Origin: Marinibacterium sp.
Lineage (GTDB): Bacteria; Pseudomonadota; Alphaproteobacteria; Rhodobacterales; Rhodobacteraceae
Assembly: GCA_025800215.1 (NCBI GenBank)
Contig: JAOXSC010000023.1
Location: 1 to 47,849 of the forward strand
Length of the DNA stretch: 47,849 bases
Direction: 5' to 3'
The position numbers and the translations under genes are program-made. Of this stretch, positions 19,312-27,526 are shown piece by piece (within the stretch, counting starts at the first letter, position 1; every line of letters starts with the position of its first letter). Below the pieces are notes generated by a model. That model did no database searches. It worked only from the letters and a program-made list of their open reading frames with translations, and was not told the origin of the DNA.

Positions 19312-20132
19312 CGCCGCACTGCGTTGGCCAGCCGGTCCGCCAGATCCGCCGCAAGGGCGGATTTGCGATGCGACAGGCCGATGCGGCGGGTTTCCGCATC
19401 GGCGTCAACCAGCGCCAGCAGGGTGATGTCATCGCGCAGATCCCCGTGCGACGCGGGCACAAACGCCACCCCCAGATCCGCCGCGACCAGATCCAGCACT
19501 TGCTGGTCGTTCATCGCATCCGCCGCCGATGCCCCAACGGGCGGGGCCAGTTCCATCCGGTCGGCATTGGGGCAATAGGGCCGGTGGATCAGAGGCAGGG
19601 CCTGCAGATCGGCCAGCCGGACCTCGGGCAGGCCAGCCAGCGGATGGGTCCGCGCCACAGCCAGCCGGATCGGCTCGTGGGTCAGGGGGATAAAGGCATG
19701 CGCGTCGGGGATGCAGCGGTCCGAGACATAGGCGATGTCGCAATCGCGCGCGTCGTCGGTAAAGCAGAATTGCAGCGCAGGACGGGTGCGGCGCAGGCTG
19801 TGCAACCCCGGCGTCAGGTGCTGCACCAGCATGTCGGGGCCGCAATGGATCCGAAGCATCTGCCCCGGCGTGTCGCGCAGCCGCGTTTCCAGCGATGCCA
19901 GATGCGTCACCGGTTCGACCACATCGTGATACAGCCGCGTGGCCAGCGGCAGCGGTGTCAGCCCGGTTTTCGAGCGTCGAAACAGTGGTGCGCCCAGCCG
20001 GTCTTCGAGCTTTTGGATGGCCGCCGACACGGTGGGCTGGCTGACACCCGTTGCACGGGCGGCATGGCTGAAGGTGCCGGTTTCAAAGGCGCTGGTGAAA
20101 TAGCGCAGCGTGTTCAGATCAATCATAGACAT
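19305..20132 (-). CDS. LysR-family regulator within the paa region
   Basis: A 275-residue LysR protein with an N-terminal winged helix-turn-helix (NTLRYFTSAFETGTFSHAAR, GVSQPTVSAAIQKLE) and a periplasmic-binding-fold effector domain. It is somewhat shorter than the usual 295-310 residues. Two starts are possible, ATG 20132 (MSMIDLN) and ATG 20126 (MIDLN). It is divergent from a small NTF2-like gene 90 bp away, the usual layout for a LysR regulator and its target. It converges on paaE with a 7-base overlap. Whether it controls any paa gene is unknown. Confidence 0.92.
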   Translation of the reverse strand: MSMIDLNTLRYFTSAFETGTFSHAARATGVSQPTVSAAIQKLEDRLGAPLFRRSKTGLTPLPLATRLYHDVVEPVTHLASLETRLRDTPGQMLRIHCGPDMLVQHLTPGLHSLRRTRPALQFCFTDDARDCDIAYVSDRCIPDAHAFIPLTHEPIRLAVARTHPLAGLPEVRLADLQALPLIHRPYCPNADRMELAPPVGASAADAMNDQQVLDLVAADLGVAFVPASHGDLRDDITLLALVDADAETRRIGLSHRKSALAADLADRLANAVRRY

Positions 20133-20222
20133 GAGCTATATCATGGATAGATCATATCGCAATTTTCTTGATCCTCCGTGGCTGTCAGGGTGCCCCCACC
20201 CACCAGCCAAGGAGCATCTCAT

Positions 20223-20633
20223 ATGCAACCCGCCCCCGTTCAGACCCAAGACACCGCCATCGGTCAGGTGCTGACCAAATTCGCCGCCGGTGACATGTCG
20301 CTGTTTCAGCAGATCGCCGATGATGTCGATTTCCGCATCGACCATTTTCGCGACAGTGCCGATACCAGTTGGCAGCAGGCCTCATCGCGGGATGCTCTGA
20401 TGGGCGTGCTTGGCCGGCTGGCGCAAGACGTGTTCCCGCAAGGCACCCGCGCGCTTGGCATCACCTGCACCGCCCTGGGCGACGGCTGGCATCTGACGCG
20501 CTTTCATCAGGCGTTCCACTATGGGCTGGAACAGCGCGATGTGACCAGCCTGACCTATATCCTGTCGCATGAAGCCGACGGGGTGGTGGATTATTTCCGC
20601 GAAACCGTGACCGGCATCGCGGATGCGCTCTGA
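20223..20633 (+). CDS. small NTF2/SnoaL-like protein
   Basis: A 136-residue protein with no membrane or signal segment. The pattern of an N-terminal helix, GDMSLFQQIADDVDFRIDHF, a central ALGITCTALGDGWHLTRFHQ strand pair and EADGVVDYFRET at the end is that of the NTF2-like alpha+beta barrel; polyketide-cyclase (SnoaL) and limonene-epoxide-hydrolase proteins share it. I cannot name its substrate. The start at 20223 follows AAGGAGCATCTCAT. It is divergent from the LysR gene and converges on the TetR gene (12 bp between stops). Confidence 0.8.
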   Translation: MQPAPVQTQDTAIGQVLTKFAAGDMSLFQQIADDVDFRIDHFRDSADTSWQQASSRDALMGVLGRLAQDVFPQGTRALGITCTALGDGWHLTRFHQAFHYGLEQRDVTSLTYILSHEADGVVDYFRETVTGIADAL

Positions 20634-20645
20634 GATCCGCTGCGA

Positions 20646-21242
20646 CTACAGCCCGCCAACGCCGCCAAGCGTCAGGCGGGCCACCGTTTCGGCATAGGCT
20701 TCGCGGTCGTCGCGCGTGGCGCTTGAGTTCCACATGTAGAACCAGTTCAGCATGCCAAAGACCGACATGGTCGCCGCGCGCAGCTTGTCACGATCGGTTG
20801 CAAAGACATCCGGCGCAACCGCCCGCAGCACGCTGCTGAGCTGGCGCACCATGTCGCGCTGATAGCCCTTGAGCACATCCTGCTCTTCGCTGCCCAGCAT
20901 CGGGATCCCTTCGGTCTGGATCTGGTGTTCATGATCCATGCCTTCATAGGCCAGCAGGGCTTCGGTCAGGATCAGACGCAGCTGATCGGCCGGTGTGCGG
21001 CCCTCAAGCGGCAGATCCGCCAGACGGTCGCGCAGCGCTGACAGATAGCTGTCGAGGATGTCGAAAAGCAGCGCGTCCTTGCTGTCATAGTAGTGATAGA
21101 TGTTGGCCTTTGAAATTCCGCAGGCCCCTGCCACCTGAGACATGGATGCGCGCGCAAAGCCCTGTTCGGCAAAGACACGTGCCGCTGTCTTGAGAATATG
21201 TGCCCGTTTTTCGTCGTAGTCTTTTGCGATTGTTCGCGCCAC
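20646..21242 (-). CDS. TetR-family regulator, probable paa repressor
   Basis: A 198-residue TetR regulator with the HTH in residues 10-60 (ILKTAARVFAEQGFARAS, SQVAGACGISKANIYHYY, DSKDALL) and a helical ligand-binding domain similar to those of acyl-CoA-responsive TetR members. It lies 103 bp downstream of paaK, on the same strand, in a cluster whose two promoters share a GACC-N4-GGTC palindrome. It is a good candidate for a PaaR-type repressor released by phenylacetyl-CoA. I leave the symbol empty because the binding evidence is only indirect. Confidence 0.9.
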   Translation of the reverse strand: MARTIAKDYDEKRAHILKTAARVFAEQGFARASMSQVAGACGISKANIYHYYDSKDALLFDILDSYLSALRDRLADLPLEGRTPADQLRLILTEALLAYEGMDHEHQIQTEGIPMLGSEEQDVLKGYQRDMVRQLSSVLRAVAPDVFATDRDKLRAATMSVFGMLNWFYMWNSSATRDDREAYAETVARLTLGGVGGL

Positions 21243-21345
21243 GTTCCGATCTCCTCCCCCATATGCGTGCCGGAATACGGCAAATTCGGCGCCTTGTCCC
21301 CCGTTCTGACGCTTTCTGACGTCGCGCCACCTTGGTGAAAGGGGG

Positions 21346-22656
21346 CTATGTCCTGGTGCGGGTGTCCACCACGCGCACGGCTTTGCCCTGGCTGCGCGCC
21401 ACGGTGCCCGGATCCCCGACCAGCACCTCGGCCGACACCCCGACCATATCCTTGATGCGTTTGGTCAGCATCCGCGCGGCGGCGTCGCGTGATGCGCCGT
21501 CGGCGGCGGCAGGGGTGGCTTCCACATGCACGCGCATCGCATCCATGCGCCCGGCGCTGTAAAGTTCGATCTGGAAATAGGGAGCAAGCCCGCCCGTGGC
21601 CATCACCTGTTCTTCGATCTGGGTGGGAAAGACATTGACCCCGCGCAGGATGATCATGTCGTCAGACCGCCCGGTGATCTTTTCCATCCGCCGCATCGAC
21701 CGCGCCGTGCCGGGCATCAGCCGTGTCAGATCGCGCGTGCGATAGCGGATCATCGGCATCCCGTCCTTGGTCAGGGTGGTAAAGACCAGCTCGCCTTCCT
21801 GCCCGTCTTCGACCACCTCGCCGGTTTCGGGGTTGATGATTTCGGGATAGAAATGGTCTTCCCAGATATGCAGCCCGTCCTTGGTTTCCACACATTCATT
21901 GGCAACGCCGGGGCCCATGATTTCGCTGAGCCCGTAGATGTCGATCGCATGCATGTCAAAGGCGGCTTCAACCTCGGCGCGCATCGAATTGGTCCAGGGT
22001 TCGGCCCCAAACACCCCCACCTGCAGCGACGATGCGCGCGGATCGAGCCCCGCCTTGTGGAACGCTTCCAGGATGTTGAGCATGTAGGACGGCGTCACCA
22101 TGATGCCGGTGGGCTGGAAATCGGTGATCAGGCTGACCTGCTTTTCGGTCTGGCCCCCGCCCATGGGCACCACCGTGGCGCCCAGCTTTTCGATCCCGTA
22201 ATGCGCACCCAGCCCGCCCGTGAACAGGCCATAGCCATAGGCGTTGTGAATGACATCCCCTGCCCGCAGCCCCGACGCGCGCAGCGACCGCGCAAGGGTC
22301 GTGGCCCAGACATCAATGTCATTTTGCGTATAGACCACCACGGTGGGCTTGCCCGTGGTCCCTGACGAGGCATGGATGCGCCGGATCTGGTCGCGCGGCA
22401 CCGCGGCCAAGCCAAAGGGGTAGTGCGCGCGCAGATCATCCTTGGTGGTAAAGGGAAAGCGCGCCAGATCGCGCAGATCCTTCAGATCATCGGGATGCAC
22501 CCCGGCGGCGTCAAAGCGCGCCCGGTACATCGGCACATTGTCATAGGCATGGCGCAGCGACCATTGCATCCGCGACAGCTGCAGCGCTGCGATTTCGTCC
22601 CGGCTGGCGGTTTCGATCGGTTCCAGGTCCCCCGGCCTGGGCGAAAGATCTTTCAT
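21346..22656 (-). CDS. paaK: phenylacetate-CoA ligase
   Basis: A 436-residue AMP-forming ligase that activates phenylacetate to phenylacetyl-CoA, the first step of the pathway. Signature segments are RIHASSGTTGKPTVV (phosphate-binding loop), AYGYGLFTGGLG, IYGLSEIMGPGVA and ITGRSDDMIILRGVNVFP near the C-terminal hinge; length matches the family. It is the third gene of paaG-paaI-paaK, 22 bp after paaI. Expression would follow the shared paaG/paaZ divergent promoter. Confidence 0.97.
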   Translation of the reverse strand: MKDLSPRPGDLEPIETASRDEIAALQLSRMQWSLRHAYDNVPMYRARFDAAGVHPDDLKDLRDLARFPFTTKDDLRAHYPFGLAAVPRDQIRRIHASSGTTGKPTVVVYTQNDIDVWATTLARSLRASGLRAGDVIHNAYGYGLFTGGLGAHYGIEKLGATVVPMGGGQTEKQVSLITDFQPTGIMVTPSYMLNILEAFHKAGLDPRASSLQVGVFGAEPWTNSMRAEVEAAFDMHAIDIYGLSEIMGPGVANECVETKDGLHIWEDHFYPEIINPETGEVVEDGQEGELVFTTLTKDGMPMIRYRTRDLTRLMPGTARSMRRMEKITGRSDDMIILRGVNVFPTQIEEQVMATGGLAPYFQIELYSAGRMDAMRVHVEATPAAADGASRDAAARMLTKRIKDMVGVSAEVLVGDPGTVARSQGKAVRVVDTRTRT

Positions 22657-22678
22657 GGTGGTCCTCCCTCAAGTCCCG

Positions 22679-23110
22679 TCATTCGTCAAAAAGCTGGCCC
22701 GGCACGGCCCGTGACATCCCCCTCATCTCGGCGATCAGCGTGCCATCCTGATTGCGGACACGCACGTCATAAATGCCGCTGCGCCCGGTCAGAGACACCT
22801 CATGCGCGGTGGCTGTCAGCCGGTCGCCCAGCCGGGCGGGCGCGACAAAGCTGATCATGTTGTGCTGGGCCACGGTGGCCTGATTGCGGCTGTTGCAGGC
22901 AAAGGCAAAGGCGCTGTCGGCCAGCGAAAAGGTGACCCCGCCATGGCAGATGTCCAGCCCGTTGCAATGATGGGCGGCCACGTTCAGCGCCAGTTCGGCG
23001 CGGCCTTCCCCGACCGCGATCAGCTCCATCCCCATCCAGGGCGAGGCACGGTCATTGGCCCACATGGCGGCGGCCGCACGCGCGGCGCGGGCATCCGGCG
23101 TCAGGGTCAT
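22679..23110 (-). CDS. paaI: hydroxyphenylacetyl-CoA thioesterase PaaI
   Basis: A 143-residue hot-dog-fold thioesterase. The helix segment NGLDICHGGVTFSLADSAFA is the PaaI signature. It is thought to rescue CoA from dead-end ring-hydroxylated thioesters of the pathway. It starts in a 4-base ATGA overlap with paaG and precedes paaK by 22 bp. Confidence 0.95.
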   Translation of the reverse strand: MTLTPDARAARAAAAMWANDRASPWMGMELIAVGEGRAELALNVAAHHCNGLDICHGGVTFSLADSAFAFACNSRNQATVAQHNMISFVAPARLGDRLTATAHEVSLTGRSGIYDVRVRNQDGTLIAEMRGMSRAVPGQLFDE

Positions 23111-23892
23111 GAGCCGCGAAAGACCGGGCTGCGCTTTTGCAGAAAGGCACTGACCCCTTCGGCATAGTCCGCGCTTTCGCCGCAGCGCTTCATCATGTCG
23201 GCCTCAAGCTCCAGATGATCGGTCAGCGTGTCGGTCGCGGCCGCCTGGATCGCCAGTTTGGTCTGGCCCAGCCCCAGCGTCGGCCCATCGGCAAATCCTG
23301 CGGTCATCCGGCGGGCTTCGTCCATCAGGGTCTCATCAGGCAGGCATTTCCAGATCAGCCCCCAATCGGCCGCCTGCTGTGCGGTGATCGGATCGCCGGT
23401 CAGCGCCAGGCCCTTGGCGCGCGCCTCGCCCAGAAGGCGCGGCAGATGCCAGCTGCCGCCGGTGTCCGGGATCAGGCCGATCTTGGCAAAGGACTGGATA
23501 AAGCGGGCCGACTGCCCCGCCAGCACCACATCGCAGGCCAGCGGCAGGTTGGCCCCGGCCCCGGCCGCAACACCGTTCACAGCACAGACAACCGGGCATT
23601 CCAGACTGCGGATCAGCCGCACCAGAGGCGCATAGAAGCTGCGCACCGTATGGCCCAGATCGGGCGGCCCATCACCCTGCGACGGATCGCGATCCCCCAG
23701 ATCCTGACCCGCGCAGAACCCGCGCCCCGCCCCGGTCAGCAGCAGCGCGCGCTTGCCATCGTCGCGCGCGGCTTCGAGTGCGGCGCGCAAAGACAGGTGC
23801 ATGTCTTCGGTAAAAGCATTGAGCCGTTCGGGGCGATTGAGTGTAAGCTCGGCCCAGTTGCCGTGATCGGCCACAAGGATCGTGTCTGTCAT
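23107..23892 (-). CDS. paaG: ring 1,2-epoxyphenylacetyl-CoA isomerase PaaG
   Basis: A 261-residue crotonase-fold enzyme which isomerises the ring epoxide to the seven-membered oxepin-CoA. Oxyanion-hole segments are GAGRGFCAGQDLGDR (near 62) and VNGVAAGAGANLPLACD (near 108); SFAKIGLIPDTGGSW follows, with the Asp expected as acid/base. The start at 23892 has AGGGGAGGGG 6 bases upstream; the longer frame to 23949 is less likely. First gene of paaG-paaI-paaK and divergent from paaZ. Confidence 0.95.
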   Translation of the reverse strand: MTDTILVADHGNWAELTLNRPERLNAFTEDMHLSLRAALEAARDDGKRALLLTGAGRGFCAGQDLGDRDPSQGDGPPDLGHTVRSFYAPLVRLIRSLECPVVCAVNGVAAGAGANLPLACDVVLAGQSARFIQSFAKIGLIPDTGGSWHLPRLLGEARAKGLALTGDPITAQQAADWGLIWKCLPDETLMDEARRMTAGFADGPTLGLGQTKLAIQAAATDTLTDHLELEADMMKRCGESADYAEGVSAFLQKRSPVFRGS

Positions 23893-23935
23893 GGCGAACC
23901 CCTCCCCTGGTTCTGGAATAGTCCTTGCATAAACC

Positions 23936-23947
23936 GACCAGTTGGTC
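23936..23947. promoter_or_regulatory. palindromic operator in the paaG/paaZ divergent promoter
   Basis: GACCA-GT-TGGTC lies 44 bp from the paaG start and 75 bp from the paaZ start. On the minus strand it overlaps a TTGACC that could be the paaG -35 element. The paaA promoter holds a 12-base relative at 15681 (9 of 12 identical). A TetR-type repressor bound here could shut both directions at once. Confidence 0.6.
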
Positions 23948-24021
23948 AATCATTTGACGAATTATGTGTCCGCCAGCCGGGGCTCAGCCCCGGCCAAGGG
24001 CCTCTGCAGAAAGGACGGATC

Positions 24022-26043
24022 ATGCCCCTTCTTGATGTTTCCAGCTTTGCCGCAGGCCGGTGGATCGCCCCGGATGACAGCGCCCGGCTGATCGAAAACG
24101 CCGTCACCGGGGCCCCCATGGCGCGTGCCGGGTCTGCTGATCTGGATGTGCAGGCGATGCTGGATCACGCGCGCAAGACCGGCGGGCCCGCGCTGCGCGC
24201 GCTGACCTTTCACGCGCGGGCGCGTATGCTCAAGGCGATGGCGGTCGAATTGGGGCGCCACAAGGATGTGCTTTATGATCTGTCCTTTGCCACCGGGGCC
24301 ACGCAGGCCGATCATCTCATCGACATTGATGGCGGGATCGGGACGCTGTTTGTCTATGCCTCGAAGGGTCGGCGCGAGATGGCGGATGCGCATGTGCATC
24401 TGGATGGCGGCATCGAACCGCTGTCGCGCGACGGCAACTTTCTGGGCCAGCATATCTGCACCCCCCTGCCCGGTGTCGCGGTGCATATCAACGCGTTCAA
24501 CTTTCCGGTCTGGGGCATGCTCGAAAAGCTGGCCCCGACGCTGCTGGCGGGGATGCCCGCGATCGTGAAACCGGCCACGGCCACCTGCTATGTCACCGAA
24601 CGCGCCGTGCGCATCCTGCTGGACAGCGGCATCCTGCCCAACGGCGCCCTGCAGCTGGTGAGCGGTGGGCTGGGCGATATGCTGGATCACCTTGGCTGCC
24701 AGGATGTGGTGAGCTTCACCGGATCTGCCGAGACCGCTCTGACCCTGCGCGCGAACCCGCATCTGTTGCGCAACGCGGTGCGGTTTGTCGCCGAACAGGA
24801 CAGTCTGAACGCGTCCATTCTGGGGCCGGATGCCGTGCCGGGCACGCCGGAATTCGACCTTTTCGTGGCAGAGGTCCAGCGCGAAATGACCACCAAGGCG
24901 GGCCAGAAATGCACCGCCATCCGCCGTATCATCGCACCCGAACCGCTGGTTGACCCCGTCATCGCCGCACTGGGCGAACGTCTAAGCCGCATTCGCGTTG
25001 GCGACCCGCGCGATCCGGCCACCGGCATGGGCGCACTGGTGTCGGGCGCGCAAAAGCGCGACGTGCTGGACAAGGCCGCCCTGATCGGAACCGAAGCCAC
25101 CTGCGTCTGGGGCGATCCAACCGCCTTTGGCGATGTCGCGGGCGCCTTTGTGTCGCCGATGCTGTTTCACTGCGACACCCCCGACACCGCCCGGCATGTG
25201 CACACGACCGAGGCGTTCGGCCCGGTCTCGACCATCATGGGCTACCGCGATGCCGATCACGCCATTGCGCTGGCCAATCGCGGGGGCGGGTCGCTGGTGG
25301 CATCGGTCATCACCCGTGATCCGCAGGTGGCCGCAGCGGTTGCCAGCGGCGCGGGCGCCTATCACGGGCGGCTCTATTTCAACAACCGGGACAGCATGGC
25401 CGAAAGCACCGGCCACGGATCGCCGCTGCCGCATATGGTTCATGGCGGTCCTGGCCGCGCGGGCGGCGGCGAAGAGCTGGGCGGGCTGCGCGGCGTCATG
25501 CATTACATGCAACGCACCGCCGTGCAGGGCAGCCCGGATCTGCTGGGGGCGATCGGGCAATCCTGGGTGCCCGGCGGCACCGAAATCCCGGCCCCGGCCC
25601 ACCCCTTTACCCGTGGCTTTCACGATCTCCGGCTGGGTGAAACCCTGCATACGCCCGCGCGCAAGATCACGCTGGACGACATTGAAACCTTTGCCCATTT
25701 CACCGGCGACACGTTCTATGCCCATATGGATGACGACGCCGCGCGGCGGAACCCGTTCTTTCCCGGCCGCGTGGCGCATGGATACCTGCTGATCAGTTTT
25801 GCCGCCGGGCTGTTTGTCGAACCCGCCGAAGGCCCGGTGCTGGCCAATACCGGGCTCGACGCGCTGCGTTTCATGAAACCGGTGGTGGCCGGAGACAGCA
25901 TCAAGGTGCGCCTGACGGTCAAGCAGAAGACACCGCGCAATACCGAGTATGGCGAGGTCCGCTGGCATGTGAGCCTGCGCAATCAGGATGATGATCTGGT
26001 GGCCGAATACGAATTGCTGACTATGAATGCCTATCAGGCCTGA
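24022..26043 (+). CDS. paaZ: bifunctional oxepin-CoA hydrolase / semialdehyde dehydrogenase PaaZ
   Basis: A 673-residue fusion. Residues 1 to about 520 form an aldehyde dehydrogenase with the catalytic Glu in RFVAEQDSLNASIL and the catalytic Cys in TKAGQKCTAIRRI. Residues from about 530 form a MaoC-like hydratase (HDLRLGETLHT, FAHFTGDTFYAHMD, FFPGRVAHGYLL). The hydratase half opens the oxepin ring and the dehydrogenase half oxidises the resulting aldehyde. The ATG at 24022 follows GAAAGGACGG; the same frame is open back to 23137, but that stretch is antisense to paaG and contains the promoter. A PaaX-family gene follows after 37 bp. Confidence 0.96.
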   Translation: MPLLDVSSFAAGRWIAPDDSARLIENAVTGAPMARAGSADLDVQAMLDHARKTGGPALRALTFHARARMLKAMAVELGRHKDVLYDLSFATGATQADHLIDIDGGIGTLFVYASKGRREMADAHVHLDGGIEPLSRDGNFLGQHICTPLPGVAVHINAFNFPVWGMLEKLAPTLLAGMPAIVKPATATCYVTERAVRILLDSGILPNGALQLVSGGLGDMLDHLGCQDVVSFTGSAETALTLRANPHLLRNAVRFVAEQDSLNASILGPDAVPGTPEFDLFVAEVQREMTTKAGQKCTAIRRIIAPEPLVDPVIAALGERLSRIRVGDPRDPATGMGALVSGAQKRDVLDKAALIGTEATCVWGDPTAFGDVAGAFVSPMLFHCDTPDTARHVHTTEAFGPVSTIMGYRDADHAIALANRGGGSLVASVITRDPQVAAAVASGAGAYHGRLYFNNRDSMAESTGHGSPLPHMVHGGPGRAGGGEELGGLRGVMHYMQRTAVQGSPDLLGAIGQSWVPGGTEIPAPAHPFTRGFHDLRLGETLHTPARKITLDDIETFAHFTGDTFYAHMDDDAARRNPFFPGRVAHGYLLISFAAGLFVEPAEGPVLANTGLDALRFMKPVVAGDSIKVRLTVKQKTPRNTEYGEVRWHVSLRNQDDDLVAEYELLTMNAYQA

Positions 26044-26068
26044 CCTAGCCCCCGACCGGGCGCTGATC

Positions 26069-26080
26069 TAGACTGGGGTC
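26069..26080 (+). promoter_or_regulatory. candidate leaderless promoter of the PaaX-like gene
   Basis: TAGACT is followed by six bases and then directly by the ATG at 26081. The gene has no Shine-Dalgarno sequence. The spacing puts transcription start at or next to the ATG, as in leaderless alphaproteobacterial messages. The same TAGRCT-N6-ATG form occurs at 38122. No convincing -35 element is visible. Confidence 0.4.
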
Positions 26081-26857
26081 ATGACAGACGCAGATTTTGC
26101 CCGGTTGATCACGCTGATGACCCAGGACCAGACGCCCCGCGTCTGGTCATTGCTGGTGACCGTGTTCGGCGATCTTGCACAAGAGGACGGCGCGCGCATC
26201 AGCAGCAGCACGCTGGGCCACCTGACGGACGTGATCGGCATCAAACCCGAAGCGATGCGCGTGGCCCTGCACCGGTTGCGCCGTGACGGTTGGATCGAAA
26301 GCACCAAATCGGGCCGCAGCAGCCATCACGTCCTGAGCAAACGCGGACGCGCCGAAAGCGCACGCGCCAACGCGGTGATCTATCCCGATGGGCCGGAACC
26401 GGACCGGGCGTGGCTGATCACCCGCGCGCCCGACGGCGAAGGCCCGCGCAGGGGCGAGATCGCCGTCACGCCCAACCAATCCATCGCAGGCGCGGCGCCG
26501 GATGATCCCGACGCGCTGATCCTGCCCATAGAAACAGGCCAGGCGTTGCCCGACTGGATGCGCGCGCGCGTCTGCGACGCGGATCTGTGCGCCCAGTCGG
26601 CAGGGCTGGCCGACCGGCTGGGCCAGTTGCACCGGGCGCTGTCGTCCCATCCTGCGCTGTCCCCCCTGCAGGTGGCCGCGCTTCGGGTTCTTGTCATCCA
26701 TGACTGGCGGCGGCTGATCCTGAAGGCCCCGGCCCTGCCCGCCTTTGCCTTTCCTGCGGGCTGGCATGGTCCTGACTGCCGGGCGCATGTGCGCCGCCTG
26801 CTGGCGCAGCTTGGGCCACAAGACATCGACCGGCTTGAAAGCGCGCTGGCCGCCTGA
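26081..26857 (+). CDS. paaX: PaaX-family transcriptional repressor
   Basis: A 258-residue protein. The N-terminus carries the winged helix typical of PaaX (ARLITLMTQDQTPRVWSLLV, then LGHLTDVIGIKPEAMRVALH and LRRDGWIESTKSGRSSHH). The middle and C-terminal part (YPDGPEPDRAWLITRAPDG, VLVIHDWRRLILKAPALP) match the effector and dimer domains. PaaX in Escherichia coli binds phenylacetyl-CoA and releases paa promoters. It is shorter than the E. coli protein (about 316 residues). Position right after paaZ fits. It coexists with a TetR regulator in the same cluster, so control may be shared between two phenylacetyl-CoA sensors. Confidence 0.88.
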   Translation: MTDADFARLITLMTQDQTPRVWSLLVTVFGDLAQEDGARISSSTLGHLTDVIGIKPEAMRVALHRLRRDGWIESTKSGRSSHHVLSKRGRAESARANAVIYPDGPEPDRAWLITRAPDGEGPRRGEIAVTPNQSIAGAAPDDPDALILPIETGQALPDWMRARVCDADLCAQSAGLADRLGQLHRALSSHPALSPLQVAALRVLVIHDWRRLILKAPALPAFAFPAGWHGPDCRAHVRRLLAQLGPQDIDRLESALAA

Positions 26858-26870
26858 GGGTGTCGCATGT

Positions 26871-26900
26871 AAAAAGGCCCCGCGCATCCTGCACGGGGCC
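26871..26900 (-). terminator. rho-independent terminator of the third Hint gene
   Basis: Read on the minus strand, GGCCCCGTGC and GCGCGGGGCC (one G-T pair) enclose a short loop and are followed by TTTTT. It lies 27 bp after the stop of the Hint gene at 26927. On the plus strand there is no T-tract after the stem, so it does not serve the PaaX-like gene well. Confidence 0.85.
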
Positions 26901-26926
26901 CTGTGATCTGACATATAGTGCGTGCG

Positions 26927-27526
26927 TTACGCGACCCGCACCGCACCAAGGCGTTTGCGCAGGGCGGGCGGCACCTGACGGTGGCTCAGCGCGCGGGGCA
27001 GCGGCAGTTCGACCATTTCATCCACATCGCCATAGAGCGCTTCGAATTCGGCATAATTGTCGAACACCCGGCGCGACACGTTGTCGATGAAGGTCTCGGT
27101 TTCCGCACCTTCGGCCAGGATGATCTCACGCGCGTCGGTTTCGATGTGATAGACGGTATAGCTTTCGCCCATCTCGGCGGCCGGGATCTGCACAATGCTG
27201 TCGCCATTGACCAGAGCACCTGCGTGGCACAGCACGCCATCCACCAGCATCGCGTGATCGGTGGTGACCATCAGATCGCGGCGCGGCAGGTCGTGGCCCA
27301 GCGAACCGGCGGCAAAGCGGACCAGCGCCAGACGCTCGGCCGGTTTGAAGCGGGTCATCACGGTCTGGGTGCCGACCCATTTCACCGGCACATCGCGACC
27401 ATCTGCGGCGCGGACCAGATCGCCGATCTGCAGATCTTCGACCAGGGTTTCGCCCGCCGGGGTCGCGATGCGGGTGCCGCGTGCGAAACAGGCGAAATCG
27501 GCGGTGACGGTAAAGTCCTGCACAAC
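26927..27526 (-). repeat. duplicated Hint module, copy 1
   Basis: The last 199 codons of this Hint gene match those of the next gene (28463-29062) at 191 of 199 residues by direct comparison, in the same orientation and 1536 bp apart. The match ends sharply just before the Hint cysteine region. The N-terminal parts of the two proteins are only loosely similar. Confidence 0.9.

Noticed and set aside
20133..20222. Repeat of ATCAT near the second LysR gene as an operator
   Set aside because: The AT-rich segment around 20138-20158 is a mirror-type repeat and not a true inverted repeat, and I could not define a T-N11-A box with symmetric arms.
23137..24021. 885-base upstream extension of the paaZ frame
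   Set aside because: The extension covers paaG in antisense and the divergent promoter. The ATG at 24022 has a good ribosome-binding site and gives the normal PaaZ length.
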